A program made the translations under genes and the position numbers. The notes under the pieces were generated by a model. It was not told where the DNA came from and ran no database searches. It worked only from the letters and a program-made list of their open reading frames with translations. A stretch of DNA of 64,000 bases from contig NC_049990.1 of NCBI RefSeq assembly GCF_000003815.2, forward strand, positions 9,873,539 to 9,937,538, in the 5' to 3' direction. Positions 1 to 12,400 of this stretch are shown here, one piece after another. Source of the DNA: Branchiostoma floridae. Taxonomy: Eukaryota > Chordata > Leptocardii > Amphioxiformes > Branchiostomatidae. The stretch's first letter is position 1. Each line of letters begins with the position of its first letter.

Positions 1-2467
1 AGTGTGTTTTCTGAAAAGTAGGACCTTAGTTGTTAACTTGCCACAAATTTTATTCCACTTCAATGACCCAATAACAACAGTGTCGGTACAATCAAGGAGG
101 TCCCTCTTTTTAACCTCCTTAGCACAATGTATGAATTTCTCTCCACAGAGGCTCAGATATAACTAAACACATAACATGTTCTGATGAATTAACCATACAT
201 ACAGACAGGAGGCACGGCAATTCGGGGAACGGAGGGTTAAAATACACTACGCAAAGTTGCAGTGATAGTACAGAAAACGTCCATTTTTGGCGGCACCTCA
301 GGTACGGAGCTTTTATTCCATAGACTTCAACAGATACCCTTTTACTACCATATCGTTCAAGCTAAGGGACATCACTGTTTACATACATAACGTTATTAAT
401 GTGTTGTATTTGTACACCGACCTGAACGGTAAATCAATATAACAGTTAGAATATCGGTACAACTGTACTCATGTAGGAAGTTAATGGTTTATCTTTGTAT
501 GTACACTTTTCTATCATAAATCAATCATAACAAGGTGGTAGAGTTACTTATTGTCAGAAGAATCTTCGCTGCAGATAAAGCACTGTCTTTTCTTCCTTTT
601 TACATCATATTACACAAAAAAGTTCACGAACGAACACAAAAATTGGAGAAACAATTTTGTTCATTTATTACCATCTGAAGTATTGATGAAAAGGTGTATC
701 AGAGTTACAAAGTATGCTCTTACTTTAAAACAAATGTAGGGAGGGAGCTTGTAAATTGCACAAAGGCATGTATATGTATGGCACAGTTAACATCTTCAAA
801 TACACATAAATAATCCAAGTATTGTGTTCCTGCCTGGAATCAAGAGATCAGTGTACAACAGTAGCCTTGTCACCTGCAGCCATAATACTGGTACCCGCAT
901 TTACATTAATTTTATGTTACAATACAATACTGATGAGGCAGCTACAATGGTTCTTTGATTTTTGCAAGAAATTAAAGAACCAGGCAAGTAAAATGTATCC
1001 TGTGGCAGAGTCAATGCTGTATGTACTAAAAAGGTGGGCAACCTCAGCAAAATGAGGACAAAGCATGACACATTTTCGTTAGCTAGTATGTACTACAGGG
1101 GCCATAGAGACAACATACAATGCTGGTGTTTACATGAAGTGGCAAAACATCAAAACTAGGAAAACAAGCCATTTTAGGGCATTCTTCAACTGTCTGTGCC
1201 AAAAGCTGCATTTTTAGGTTAATACATATCCTTAATGGTACAATATCCTGACTGGTCTTTTTTTGCTCTCAGAGATTACAAGAATATGAAGCAAGAAAAT
1301 CTGAGAAACAAGATGTCGAATTGTTGTAGCCTAAGCCATTATTAGTCTAAAAGATAAACACTAAGAAGAATGTTAATACTGTTCTGAACTATGCACGACA
1401 GAAATAAGAAATTTGAGAAGCATTTTTCAGAAATTATTCCTGTGTTAGACAATAGGTAAGGAAAGAATACTGTGACCTTTTTTCTTGGTAAATCCTGGTT
1501 AAAATTCTTTATTCTACCTATCATATAACTGCTATAGACAAAACCTCATCAACTAAGTATTTATGGATTAGATTATTGTCTTACCAATAGGATGTTTTGA
1601 CTAATATGCCTAATATCCACATTTATACACATCAATTTACAACTCACTTCAGTAAGACTGTTAGAGGTAATCTTGTAAACTTTAATTTCCCCATCTTCCA
1701 AGTTATAATGCAGCTAGAAATGATTGCACCATGTAGTAGCATGGATGATTTCCAACTACATAATGTCCAATTGTTTCCTGGCAAAACTGAGTCCCTTCGT
1801 TTTGCTATCTTGTGGCTGTAAAAACCTATAACAGATCTAGAGCATGGGAACTGAATTGATACCTCAACGAGTGTTAATGTAATTCCACAATTGTCTTTGG
1901 TCAAGAGGACCTGGAATGAATGACACGATAACTTGCCTGACCACAGCTAGTTTGGACATTAGCTATATCCTCTCTGACAATTGTGCAGAATTTCTGTACC
2001 AGCATATCTAAAACTAAAGTCTATGTAGATACAGCAGGGTTTTCTCCAGACAAATACATTTCCCTCGTCATCATAGGAAAGTCATCCTCACCTACTGAGG
2101 TTACTGGTGCTAATACTCATCTTGTTTATGTTAGAAACCCCAATTTTTCTGTCAAGTTTTCATCAGTTGCTGGCAACAAGATTCTGGATTCAAATGATGG
2201 AGAGCATGTAGGGCTGTCTCCAGCTTAAATTTTTTTTCTGTCCCACTCATTGTTTAGGAGCCCATGTTGTTGATTTTCCTGGTTAAATGTGTCATTTGAA
2301 GCTTATAAAAGTAAATTTTGAATAGTTTCATGTCATTTGGGGACATTTGGGGTAAAATTATTTTCCATCCCAACAAGCACATTTCTGTCCCAGGATGGAA
2401 AGATGGGTCCTTGTGACAGCCCTGATGGAGAGATACGCTGGAGAAAACCCTGTGATACAGTTAGTAT
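1..2467. other. Sequence downstream of ArfGAP1 (3' UTR and/or intergenic)
   Basis: I see no convincing coding exon here. ORFs are short, have no recognisable motif and no plausible splice context. The proximal part is probably the ArfGAP1 3' UTR. A minus-strand AATAAA (plus-strand TTTATT near 1508-1513) could be a polyadenylation signal about 950 bp after the stop, but other TTTATT hexamers occur, so this is weak. Positions about 2205-2335 belong to an interspersed repeat listed separately. Confidence 0.5.
2205..2335 (+). repeat. Interspersed repeat fragment, copy 1
   Basis: Contains GGGCTGTCTCCAGCTTAAA, then TTTCTGTCCCACTCATTG, then AGGAGCCCATGTTGTTG. The same order of blocks recurs at about 27900-27990 with scattered differences. 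I do not recognise the parent element. Confidence 0.55.
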
Positions 2468-3412
2468 TTAGTCGCTCTTGGCTGATTTATTCCCCTTGCC
2501 TTCCTTGGCGTTGATGGGCAGCCAGTCTCCCTCGTCCCACCCCTTCTCCCAGTCAGGGCTGGACGGCTGCTCCGGTTCAATCCCGTCGTTCCACATCGCG
2601 TCCCAGCTATCCGTACTCTTAGCTTTCGTCTTCTGTGGCGAACGTTTTGACTTCGGAGATGTTTTTGTGACCTTGGTGCTTTTTACATCCTGCTTATCGT
2701 CCAGCCACTGCCAGGCATCGACAGCGCTGTCCGCCTCACCGTTGTTTGCCCCGGGGTTGGAGTCCCAGCCCCAGTCGGAGTTCCAGTCAGGACTGCTAGG
2801 GGGCGTTTCTCTGTGCAGGTGGAGGAGCGGTGTGTCTGAATGGTCAGGGTCCATGTTCCTGTGGAGAGAACTCTGGATGCTTAACTTTCAGTCTGCTGAG
2901 GTAGACCTTTGGCAGACAAATTCTTATTGGATATATACAGGGTTAGGAGGGAGAAGGTTAATTTTACATGTACTTGAGTAAGTGGAACAAACCAGTCAGT
3001 CTGGTGTTGATTTATCCCTTATACTGTTAATTCATTTTCACAGGGGCTAAATTTTGCTGTGGAATGGGACAGGAAGCCGCTGTGTTTTAAGTTTCTGTTT
3101 TAAAAAGTTGAAACAATACACTGGAAACAAGTAAAAATCACCATAAAAATAAAAATGAAAATATTTCAATATCTACAGTAACTGTTGCTTGTATTACAAA
3201 CATGGTATGTTACCATTTGAGGCAGTTTACCTTTTTTTTAAATATAAGAAATAGCAGATAAGGAATCACCTTTGCGCCTCCCTTTTCTGTCGTTCTTGTG
3301 GGTTTCCCAACAGGGTACTTCCCTCGGTTGGTCCTCCGTCATCCAGCACCACAGGCTGGTCTGTAAATATGGACTGCAGGTCCTTCCAGCCTTTCTGACT
3401 CACTGTGGTCAC
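2468..3412 (-). CDS. arfgap1: ArfGAP1 exons 12-13: C-terminal region
   Basis: Exon 3270-3412 begins [16 protein letters not shown], matching the SKGWRDVTTFF segment of vertebrate ArfGAP1. Exon 2468-2858 is the terminal exon, joined AG|G, and is rich in Trp among Asp/Glu/Ser: [37 protein letters not shown]. Such aromatic-acidic motifs bind the COPI coat in this family. A basic patch ([14 protein letters not shown]) separates the two Trp clusters. A 167-codon ORF on the opposite strand is only the antisense of this exon. Confidence 0.92.
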
Positions 3413-6400
3413 CTGAAGCATGAGATAGAGCAAGTCTTCATTTGGTTCAGTTCCTACACAGGACGGTGAAACGTGGCTTGTCCTGGGTAAGGCTAACGTC
3501 ATATTTCCACAAAGGGGCTCAGTCGGGTAGTTTTGGGGAACGAAATGAATGATATAAAAGACAACAAAAGCACAAAACGTACAAAAAATAATTAACAAAA
3601 CATCCTTTGTGCATATTTGCTGGTATAGACTTTAATTTTTCATTTTTACAAACAGCCCGGCCGGGCGACAATTTGGAAATGTGACGTTAGCATAAGCAGT
3701 GCTGTGGAGTTGTGGTTAGTAGCCCTGCTTCTGTATCATCAAGTTGAGGGTTCATCACCTGGCGACAGCTACACACCCTGAGCATGTTAAAGAACCCACC
3801 ACACTTTGTTGCTTAGAGTAGTCAGTGATCAACAACTCTCAAGAACATACCTGGTACTTACCAACGCTTGAGCCATGATTGAGGTGTATGTGATAACAAA
3901 CAAACAAGCAAGCAAACAAACAGAAGTTTTATTTTTACACTAGTTGTGCTACATTGATTAGCCTACAATGGTTAAACAGCGCAGCACCATTCAATGCTAT
4001 TTTACTGTGTCAGTGTTGAACAAAAACCAAATACTTCTCTACATAAGAAACAGAAACTGTTGTGTGTGGTGTACCTTAGTCGCTAACTGTGTAACAGACG
4101 AGCCGACATCACCCAACAAACGCCCTTCTCTGGCCTGAAATCATAAGACAAGTTTGGTATGACACATATGATTATAAATATCCTTTTATCTCTTTACCTT
4201 GGTTACGTTGAAAATAACCAGTATTTGATACTCGTCTAGAGTAGAGGATATATGTGTATGTACATGTATACACACACATACACCTAAATCAAAGTGAGAA
4301 CACAAGTACTTGTAAAAACAAAAAATGTAAACACAATGAAAGTTATGATGTGAAAAAAAGAAATGACAAAAAAGAAAAGACGCCTCAGATTTCTGTCTAT
4401 GGTACCTTTTCCTCAGCACTTTTCCACGACACTTGAACGGTCTCGCCAAGTTTAACCGCCTGTGGAGTAGGAACAGTTCTGAACTGTTTGTTGCATGGCG
4501 TTACTCACTTTAGTAAGACCAATTTCTGACTATATCTGGGTCTGAAATTTGTCTGGTCTGGGTCTTATGGCCCAGTGATTTTACAATTTTTGTTTCAGAT
4601 TCACAGTCACGTGTAAGTTTATATTTTTGCTTCACTGCCAATTAGTTTAAACCTCAATCTAGCCACCATATTGCATTATTGCAAAATGTGCCTGACACTT
4701 TCTTTAATCTCAATGATGAATTTATAACTTGTAGAAGCATTTTTCACATATTTTCTGTAATATCAGCATTTATTTATTGGGAGATTGGTTTTAAGGAGTT
4801 TTTCAGAAATCATTACAAAATTGAGACAGTACCTCAAGTGTGATACTGCCCCATATATAGTCAACACTACCAATCTGTATGTAGGAAGGTCAGTTTTTTT
4901 ATTGTTTTGGTTCTTCCAATGGTCATATGCTAATTATAAACAACAAAAACTAAGGATGATTCGGATGATGATTATTCATATGTTCATGAATGAAATAAGA
5001 ACAGGACATTGCAAACAATGATATGAAGGAAAAAATACAAAATGTATAAAGAGTAGAAAAAAAAGCAAAAGGACCATTGTCCATCATTACCTTTTCACTG
5101 GCTGTGGCACTTAATTTCACGGCCTAGATAATAAGGTGACAAATCATAATCAAACGTCAAAGAAAAGTACTTGACGTAAAAGACAATTGTATAACTGTAT
5201 GATAAAATGGCAAGAAACTTAAAGATAGGGATGATTAAACAATGGAGTGTTTGCATTTAACTGATGATGATCGAATCATCGTTTGCCATGTTGGACAGTT
5301 GGTAACTGGGAGACCCCGGCCAGTTCAATACTGGGGAGGGCATCTTGGTTGGGACTGCACCCGTCTTTTGGAAGGGATGTAAAATGGGGGTCCTGTGTTC
5401 TAGGCAGTACCTTGAGCACATTAAAGATAGGGTGTATCAACCTCTTCATGTAAAAATATATTCTGCTTCTGATACAGCCCTGAAAATTGCTGCCCTATGT
5501 GTTACTGGACACTACAAGGGTCTGAACAAATGAATTATGGTCAAATAAGTACAAATTTGTACCTCTGACCCTTCCAGGTTAACACATGGCAGCATAATAT
5601 ATTCCCACTCACGTTGCCTCAGTGGAGAGTTAAGGACTGGGGTGAGAAGACCGAGGCATCGTGGAATCCGAGATTCCATGCTTACCCGTAAAATACTTAG
5701 GGGGTGGGTGGGTGGGGGGGCTAAAAATTTGACTGCACTTCTTTCCCGTGCTCCCCCCATCTACTAATATCCTCTTCAGCAGAAAAGGTGAAGAATTGCT
5801 CCGAAACTTGATATCATGTGTTGCGCTCTGTTGTTCAGATATAACACAGAAAAGACACCTACACTTGAACAGAACTTTATTGCCCGACAATTGTACATGA
5901 TATGGCAACTATTATTACACAAAGTACCAAATGACTGACACTCGGTTTTATTCCGACTGCTGTACCACATGAGAAAGAGCCATACACTCTTTGTGTCTGG
6001 CGGTAGGCTGTTCCAGACATTGGGCCCACGGTAGGCTATTGATCTTCTGAAGGTCTCTCGCTTAGGCTTTGGGACAACCAGTTGACTACTTGCTTTGGTT
6101 GTTCGTGTACTCTGGTCCCTGCAGTACACAAACATCTAGCGCATGTAGGGTAGTAGTTGCATATAACTTCGGAGCTTTGGATAATCCACACAGATCGGAG
6201 ATATCCCTCTGGTGAAAAACGGCTACACTAGAAACCTACATTGCCTCTGACCGTGGACTGTAGCTAGACTAGTCTACTCTTGCTAGGCTGTGTCCCTCCC
6301 GTCCGGCTCATGATTCACTTGTGAATAGAGGGGGAGTTATATCACATGTCATAAACTCACGCGAGTGGAGATCTCGCGAGAGTTCATTCCATTGTGATAT

Positions 6401-9400
6401 CATTGGGAATCATAATATATTCCCACTCACGTTGCCTCAGTGGAGAGTTAAGGACTGGGGTGAGAAGACCTCGGCACCCGCTTCTCCCGAGTGCCATTAT
6501 TCCCCTAATTTAAGTTCCTACATTTCCCTTCATTTAATCCTCTCCCAATCCTTATTCTTCTCCATTCCCTTTTCCCAATCCTTATTGTCTTCATTCCCCC
6601 AATCCCTTATATTTACTCCCTCACCTCTGTGCCTTTCCGTACAAAACCCTCTACGTATGCATTAAGCCACCTTGACAACACAGCAGCATCCCCTATGGTC
6701 TGCTGCGCATGCTTGTTGTTATCAACAGGGTGGGTGTAAGACTATCACAGTCATCAGTCTTTAGGTGTTCCTCAGGAATGCAGATTGATCCCTGGTTCTC
6801 AGCTAAGTTCCTTGGGCGCCTAAGGTCCGGCTCGAGTGGGACCTGTCCAATCCGAACTCAGTGGAATGGTCGACGACCAGTCCGATTAGATAGAGAACCC
6901 TTAGAGATTACCTGAGACCAACCTCTCCCAGGTTTACAGTAGTTCAACTCATCCTGCGTCGTGTTGGAAATCAAACATTGATTTCTCTGCGTATACAAGA
7001 ACAATATTCCAGCTGCAGAGAAAGCTATCACTACAATGCTTGCTCAGTATCTAACCTGTAACTGTCGACCTTTACGCACAGTTCTATGTATTTCAGTCTG
7101 GACAGGCCCCACTCGCTTCCCGGACCACCAGGCCGAAGCCAGTATGGGTGGCAACAGCTTAAGGGAGCTGAACACGGTCCACGAGTGAGAACTAGGCCAG
7201 CTAAAGGTAGCCAATAAACAGGAACACAGAAAATCCCATGGTAGGAAGGAATGTGACACGAGAAACTCGTCATGATCTTTGTCTTTATTCCAAGCTTGCA
7301 TAACAAGAAACGCAAACACCGGTTCAGTCAACGGTAAAATCACCATCCAACATTACCGTGCAGACGCTGCGGACCTTATCGAAAATTGCATGTCGTCCAA
7401 GGTCACAATCTAATTGTGACAAACGAAGTTCCATTGTTCCCATTGTGTCCTCCATTCCTTTGACCTTTACTTCTGACCTGTCCAACAAGGTAGGTCTTCA
7501 CTGTACTACCGTACGGTTTGTTACCTACCATGGATTTGTTCACCAACCATGCAACAAACCAAACAAAATCTGAGGTTGTCCAACAACCTGTCGTCATATC
7601 AAATGAAACACCGACTCAAATCAAACAAAGTTACGATTACCGTCCACCGGCGCCCGTTGTCTTACAGCGAAAATCCACTATACCGTCTGACGCACCCCGC
7701 TGTCCAACAACGAATTCTCTACACGATTGTCCAACAATCTCACCACACCGTCCACCGGTGCCGTTGTTCAACAGCGAGTACAATATACAACCATGTACTG
7801 CACCCCACCGTCCGACGGTGCCGCTGTCCAACAGCAAATACAACATACAGTCATATACTGCACCACTCCCTCCAACGGTGCCGCTGTCCAACCGCAAATA
7901 CCAGATACAACAAAGTACTGTACCACACCGTCCAACAGCGAATACAACATACAACCATGTACTTGTACTACACCGCCCAACGGTGCCGCTGTCCAACGGC
8001 GTATACAACATACAACCATGTATGTACCGTGCCACACCGTCCGGCGGTGCCGCTGTCCAACAGCGAATACAACATACAACCATGTACTGTACTACACCGT
8101 CCGACGGAGTCCGCTGTCCAACAGCGAATACAACATACAACCATGTATGTACTGTACCACACCGTCCTACAGTGCTGCTGTCCGACAGCGAATACAATAT
8201 ACAACCATGTACTGTACCACACCGTCCAACGGTGCCGCTGTCCAACAGGAAATACAACATACAGTCATATACTATACCACACCGTCCGGCGGCCACGCTG
8301 TCCGACAGCAAATGCAATATACAACAAAGTACTGTACCACACCGTTCAACGGTGCCCGCTGTCTGACAGCAAATACAATATGCAACAATTATTGTACCAA
8401 ACCGTCCGACGGTGCCGCTGTCCAAACAGCAAATACAACATACACGATGTATGTACTGTACCACACCGTCCAACGGTGCCCGCTGTCCGACAGCAAATAC
8501 AATATGCAACAATTACTGTACCAAACCGTCCGACGGTGCCGCTGTCCAAACAGCAAATACAACATACACGATGTATGTACTGTACCACACCGTCCAACGG
8601 TGCCCGCTGTCCGACAGCAAATACAATATGCAACAATTACTGTACCAAACCGTCCGACGGTGCCGCTGTCCAACAGCAAATACAACATACAGGATGTATG
8701 TACTGTACCACACCGTCCAACGGTGCCCGCTGTCCGACAGCAAATACAATATGCAACAATTACTGTACCAAACCGTCCGACGGTGCCGCTGTCCAACAGC
8801 AAATACAATATACACAAATTACTATACCACACCGTCCGACGGTGCCGCTGTCCGACAGCCAATACAATATACAACAATTGCTGTACCAAACCGTTCGACG
8901 GTGCCGCTGTCCGACAGCAAATACAATAAACACAAATTACTGTACCACACCGTCCGACGGTGCTGCTGTCCGACAGCGAATACAATATACAACAATTACT
9001 TTATTACGTCATCCGACGGTGCCGTTGTCCGACAGCGAATTCTAACCAATTAAAACATTAAATCGATCGACGATCCTCAGTCATACAGAGTCAAAACCTA
9101 AAGTTTCCCCACAAAAGTTACGTCCTCGGTACTAAGAAATCAGACCACTGCGCCCCGCTGATCAGCCTGACAGGAGCTGGGGAGGAGAGAATACCGGGTT
9201 AGTGCAAAACTGCGACCCACTCCGAAACTACGTCCCGCTGATCAGCCTGACAGGAGCTGGGGAGGAAAGAACGCCGGGTTAGTGCCGAATTGGGTCCCGC
9301 CAGTCCGCCTGACAGGAGCTGGGGAGGAGAGAACGCCGGGTTAGTGCCGAACTGCTCCCCGCTAGTCAGCCTGACAGGAGCTGGGGAGGAAAGAACGCCG

Positions 9401-12400
9401 GGTTAGTGCCGAACTGCTCCCCGCTAGTCAGCCTGACAGGAGCTGGGGAGGAAAGAACGCCGGGTTAGTGCCGAACTGCTCCCCGCCGATCAGCCCGACA
9501 GGGGCTGTGGTGGAGAGAACGCCGGTTTAGTGCAGACCTGCGACCCGCCCCGAACTGCGCCCCGCCGATCAGCATGACAGGAGCTGGTAAACTGGAAGAA
9601 GGGCACATCACATGTTACGTCATCGCGGCAAAAATTACTGAGAAAACAGAAACATCACGAGTTCACGACGGTTAAAAGATCTCTTACTAGCGTACAGGCT
9701 GTCCGACAACCTGAAGTGCAAAAACAAACACTTTCAGAAAGGATATCACAGTCAACTTGGAATCACCGCTGCAAATTGTTGACTACTGCCCGAGTAATGA
9801 AGTCTTTGAGCCTGGTCCAACCACTTTCCGGGCTGTTGACTGCTCCACAGATTGCAGAAATGCTGGCCTAGCACAGAAAACCATGGCAAAATTGTACGGT
9901 AAAACAGACAAGCAACACTGCTAAAACGAGAGCAGCCCAATCAGGCAACTCTACCCGAAACATGGCGCTTCGGCACACACAGAAAAACACTGACCACCAC
10001 TTTGACGACTGCCCAAAGTTTCCAAAAAATGGCTTAACTCACCCACAGCGGTGTCAGTAATAAGTTTAACCACTACTGTCGTCAGGGGAGGAATGTCAGG
10101 TGCTCCTCCAGGCCCTCGGTGATCAGTTCAGTGTTGTTCTGCTCCATTAGGCTCCTTGCGCGAGAAAACAAGGATTACGGCAGTCCTGGTGGTGATACAG
10201 CCTTGTCTGAATACCTAACTCATGCGAAAAAAACAAACAAACAAGGAAATCACAATGCATCCGAAGCCAAGTTAACCACGCTAAGTTGAATCAATCTCAC
10301 CTGCGCACCCGAACACGTGCGCTCCACATACAGATGCAAATTCCACTCATAAATGACACGAGTATCAGAAGGAACATTTGAAAACTCGAATATGCTCTAA
10401 AACACAAGCTGCACGCCTTAGGAAAGGTGAGCAAACAAATTCACAGAATAATAAAACGAAATTCAGACAGCAAAATGTCTCTGCACTGAGAACACTGTCC
10501 CGCCAAAGCGCGGGAAACAGACCGCCAAACGAAAATTCCAGAACACGCCATATGGCGGCAAGGCAATACTGCGTACCTTCTAGGTTAGTGACACTAACGC
10601 CAAAGGAAACTACTCAGTCCTTTGCTGCCGGCAAGATACGTTCCCAGAAGTAAAAGATGTCACCGGCTTGCACATGGCTGGTACCGCGCTACAGGAGCTC
10701 TGCTTGGCAACGTCCTGTTCGTGCGGCTCATGATTCACTTGTGAATAGAGGGGGAGTTATATCACATGTCATAAACTCACGCGAGTGGAGATCTCGCGAG
10801 AGTTCATTCCATTGTGATATCATTGGGAATCTGTGACCTCAGAAGACAATACAATCTGAAATATACTTACACTTTCTTTTGCTTGTTCTGCTAGTTTGCC
10901 AGCATTCAGGGACAGAGAGCTCCAGGTCTGTAACAGAGAAACACACAATTAAATTTACCATGTCTCAACATACCCTCGATGGTAAAAGGAAAGACCGCTA
11001 AACTGACATCAACTAGGCTAAAAAACAAAACAGGCCTAATATGTCAAATCAGACTGTTGTGAAGTGTACACAGTGTAATTCTTCTTGCCTACATTTCTTA
11101 AGTCAGTAAGTCAACATTTCTTTCTGTCCAGACTTTCTTAAAAAGAATATTGGATGAATATTGGTTTTACTTTTAGTTCTTAATTCTTCTTTAGTCATTT
11201 CATTATTACAACAATATACATACAGATGTGAGTGAAGACAGAGCTCCTGCCCATGCATCTGAGTCACTGCTGGACTTGGTCACGACGGGGGCCGAACCAA
11301 AACCAACAAAGCGACCACCTTGACTGGGAGGCAAATCACTGAAAGGAGACACAAGATTGCAAGGTTATCTATGGATGTTTGTGGTAAAATAAACAGATCA
11401 TTTACATCACTAACAAATCCATTGTCTGTCTGTATCACAGACAAAAGGCCATACCAATCTATTTTCCTGGGGATTAAACATATCCACACAAAATTTTTCC
11501 AAAAGGTGAAGAGGAAAAGAAATGGTTAGGAGAAACTCTTTCATATGACTGTATTTTCAAATGTGCATGGGTACTGTAAATGCAGAAACGTTCACCGTGG
11601 ATTATTGTTTGCGTTTTTTGCTGTGGCCGCTTCACCGCAAAATTAAAACTACCGCGGACATTTTTTCCATGGCAGTAAGACACTACAGTGCATGGTGCTA
11701 CCGCGAACTTAAAACCACCGTGAAAAGTCCTTTTCCCGCTGACGCGAAATTAAATCCCAGCGAACTTAAATGCATTTACAGTATATGTACAATATGTTAA
11801 GCATTACCGGTATCTCTCTAAACCTGGGAACCAACAAATGTTGTTTCTTAAATCTAATTTCTGAGTCATACTCTACAGAATGGAACAATGGTGCTTCCCT
11901 TCACACTGTCATCCCATCACCATCATTAAGGTTTTCTTCTTTCTTTTTCCTGTCTCCTTTTGTGTACACCCTTACCAGTGTGGACCCAATGGACAGAGTC
12001 GCTTGGAAGCAGTGTGAAGACTAGCCAACTGCTGCCCACCCATGTCAGGGACACAAGCAGCAGTATAATCAAATACTAAATACTGCATATAATTTCTGAG
12101 CATGCAGCCTTAGTTACAAGATGTAAGGCTTTAACTCCAATGAAATAACCTCACTGATACTCACTCTGGCCTATTCATGTTCTCCAACTGTTTCCTCCGG
12201 AAGAAGTCTTCTTTTTTGGAGGAGATTTCGTCCCTACATGCACAAAAAGAAGGAATGATCAGACTTGTGCAGTGACAATGGGGATGAATGGGCAGAAACA
12301 TCAACAATATCTTTGAAGGACATCATATGAGACCGTAAAATTGACTCACATTGATATGCTGGAGAACTGACCACCAGACTGGTAGGACGATGTACTATTA

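Larger units (their letters stand above)
5593..6411 (-). mobile_element. LINE-derived unit 1 (819 bp)
   Basis: Bounded by a 60 bp block (5593-5652) and a 108 bp block (6304-6411). Both recur, in the same orientation, at the ends of the next unit (6411-6470 and 10724-10831). Read on the minus strand, the order is the 108 bp block with TCTCGCGAGA, then a reverse-transcriptase C-terminal remnant (6135 to about 5880), then the 60 bp block. That is the order 5' promoter, coding remnant, 3' end of a non-LTR retroelement with most of its coding region lost. The interpretation is inferred; the shared ends are directly visible and identical. Confidence 0.6.
6411..10831 (-). mobile_element. Mobile unit 2 (about 4.4 kb) sharing ends with unit 1
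   Basis: Starts with the same 60 bp block (6411-6470) and ends with the same 108 bp block (10724-10831) as unit 1, with no base differences in either block. The interior is different: a CT-rich stretch (about 6490-6660), a 24-unit dyad array (7638-9045), a second tandem array (9151-9600) and single-copy sequence (9600-10720). I find no transposase or reverse transcriptase in it. The two units abut at 6411, head to tail, inside the ArfGAP1 intron 5124-10870. It could be a non-autonomous derivative that uses another element's enzymes. Confidence 0.5.

Noticed and set aside
2478-2981. 167-codon plus-strand ORF
   Set aside because: It is antisense to the last ArfGAP1 exon, which is confirmed by family similarity and phase.
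7518-9053. Long ORFs (up to 498 codons) on both strands
   Set aside because: They lie wholly in the 60 bp dyad array. Stop-free reading in many frames follows from the unit being mostly a multiple of 3. The residues are repetitive and no start or promoter context exists.
7638-9600. Possible CRISPR array (regular repeats)
   Set aside because: The spacers are themselves repeats, not unique; there are no Cas genes and the genome is eukaryotic.
6304-10831. Interpretation of the 108 bp repeats as LTRs of a retrovirus-like element
   Set aside because: They are very short for LTRs, do not show TG...CA ends, and no gag/pol, primer site or polypurine tract is visible. The shared 60 bp block and LINE tail fit a non-LTR unit better.
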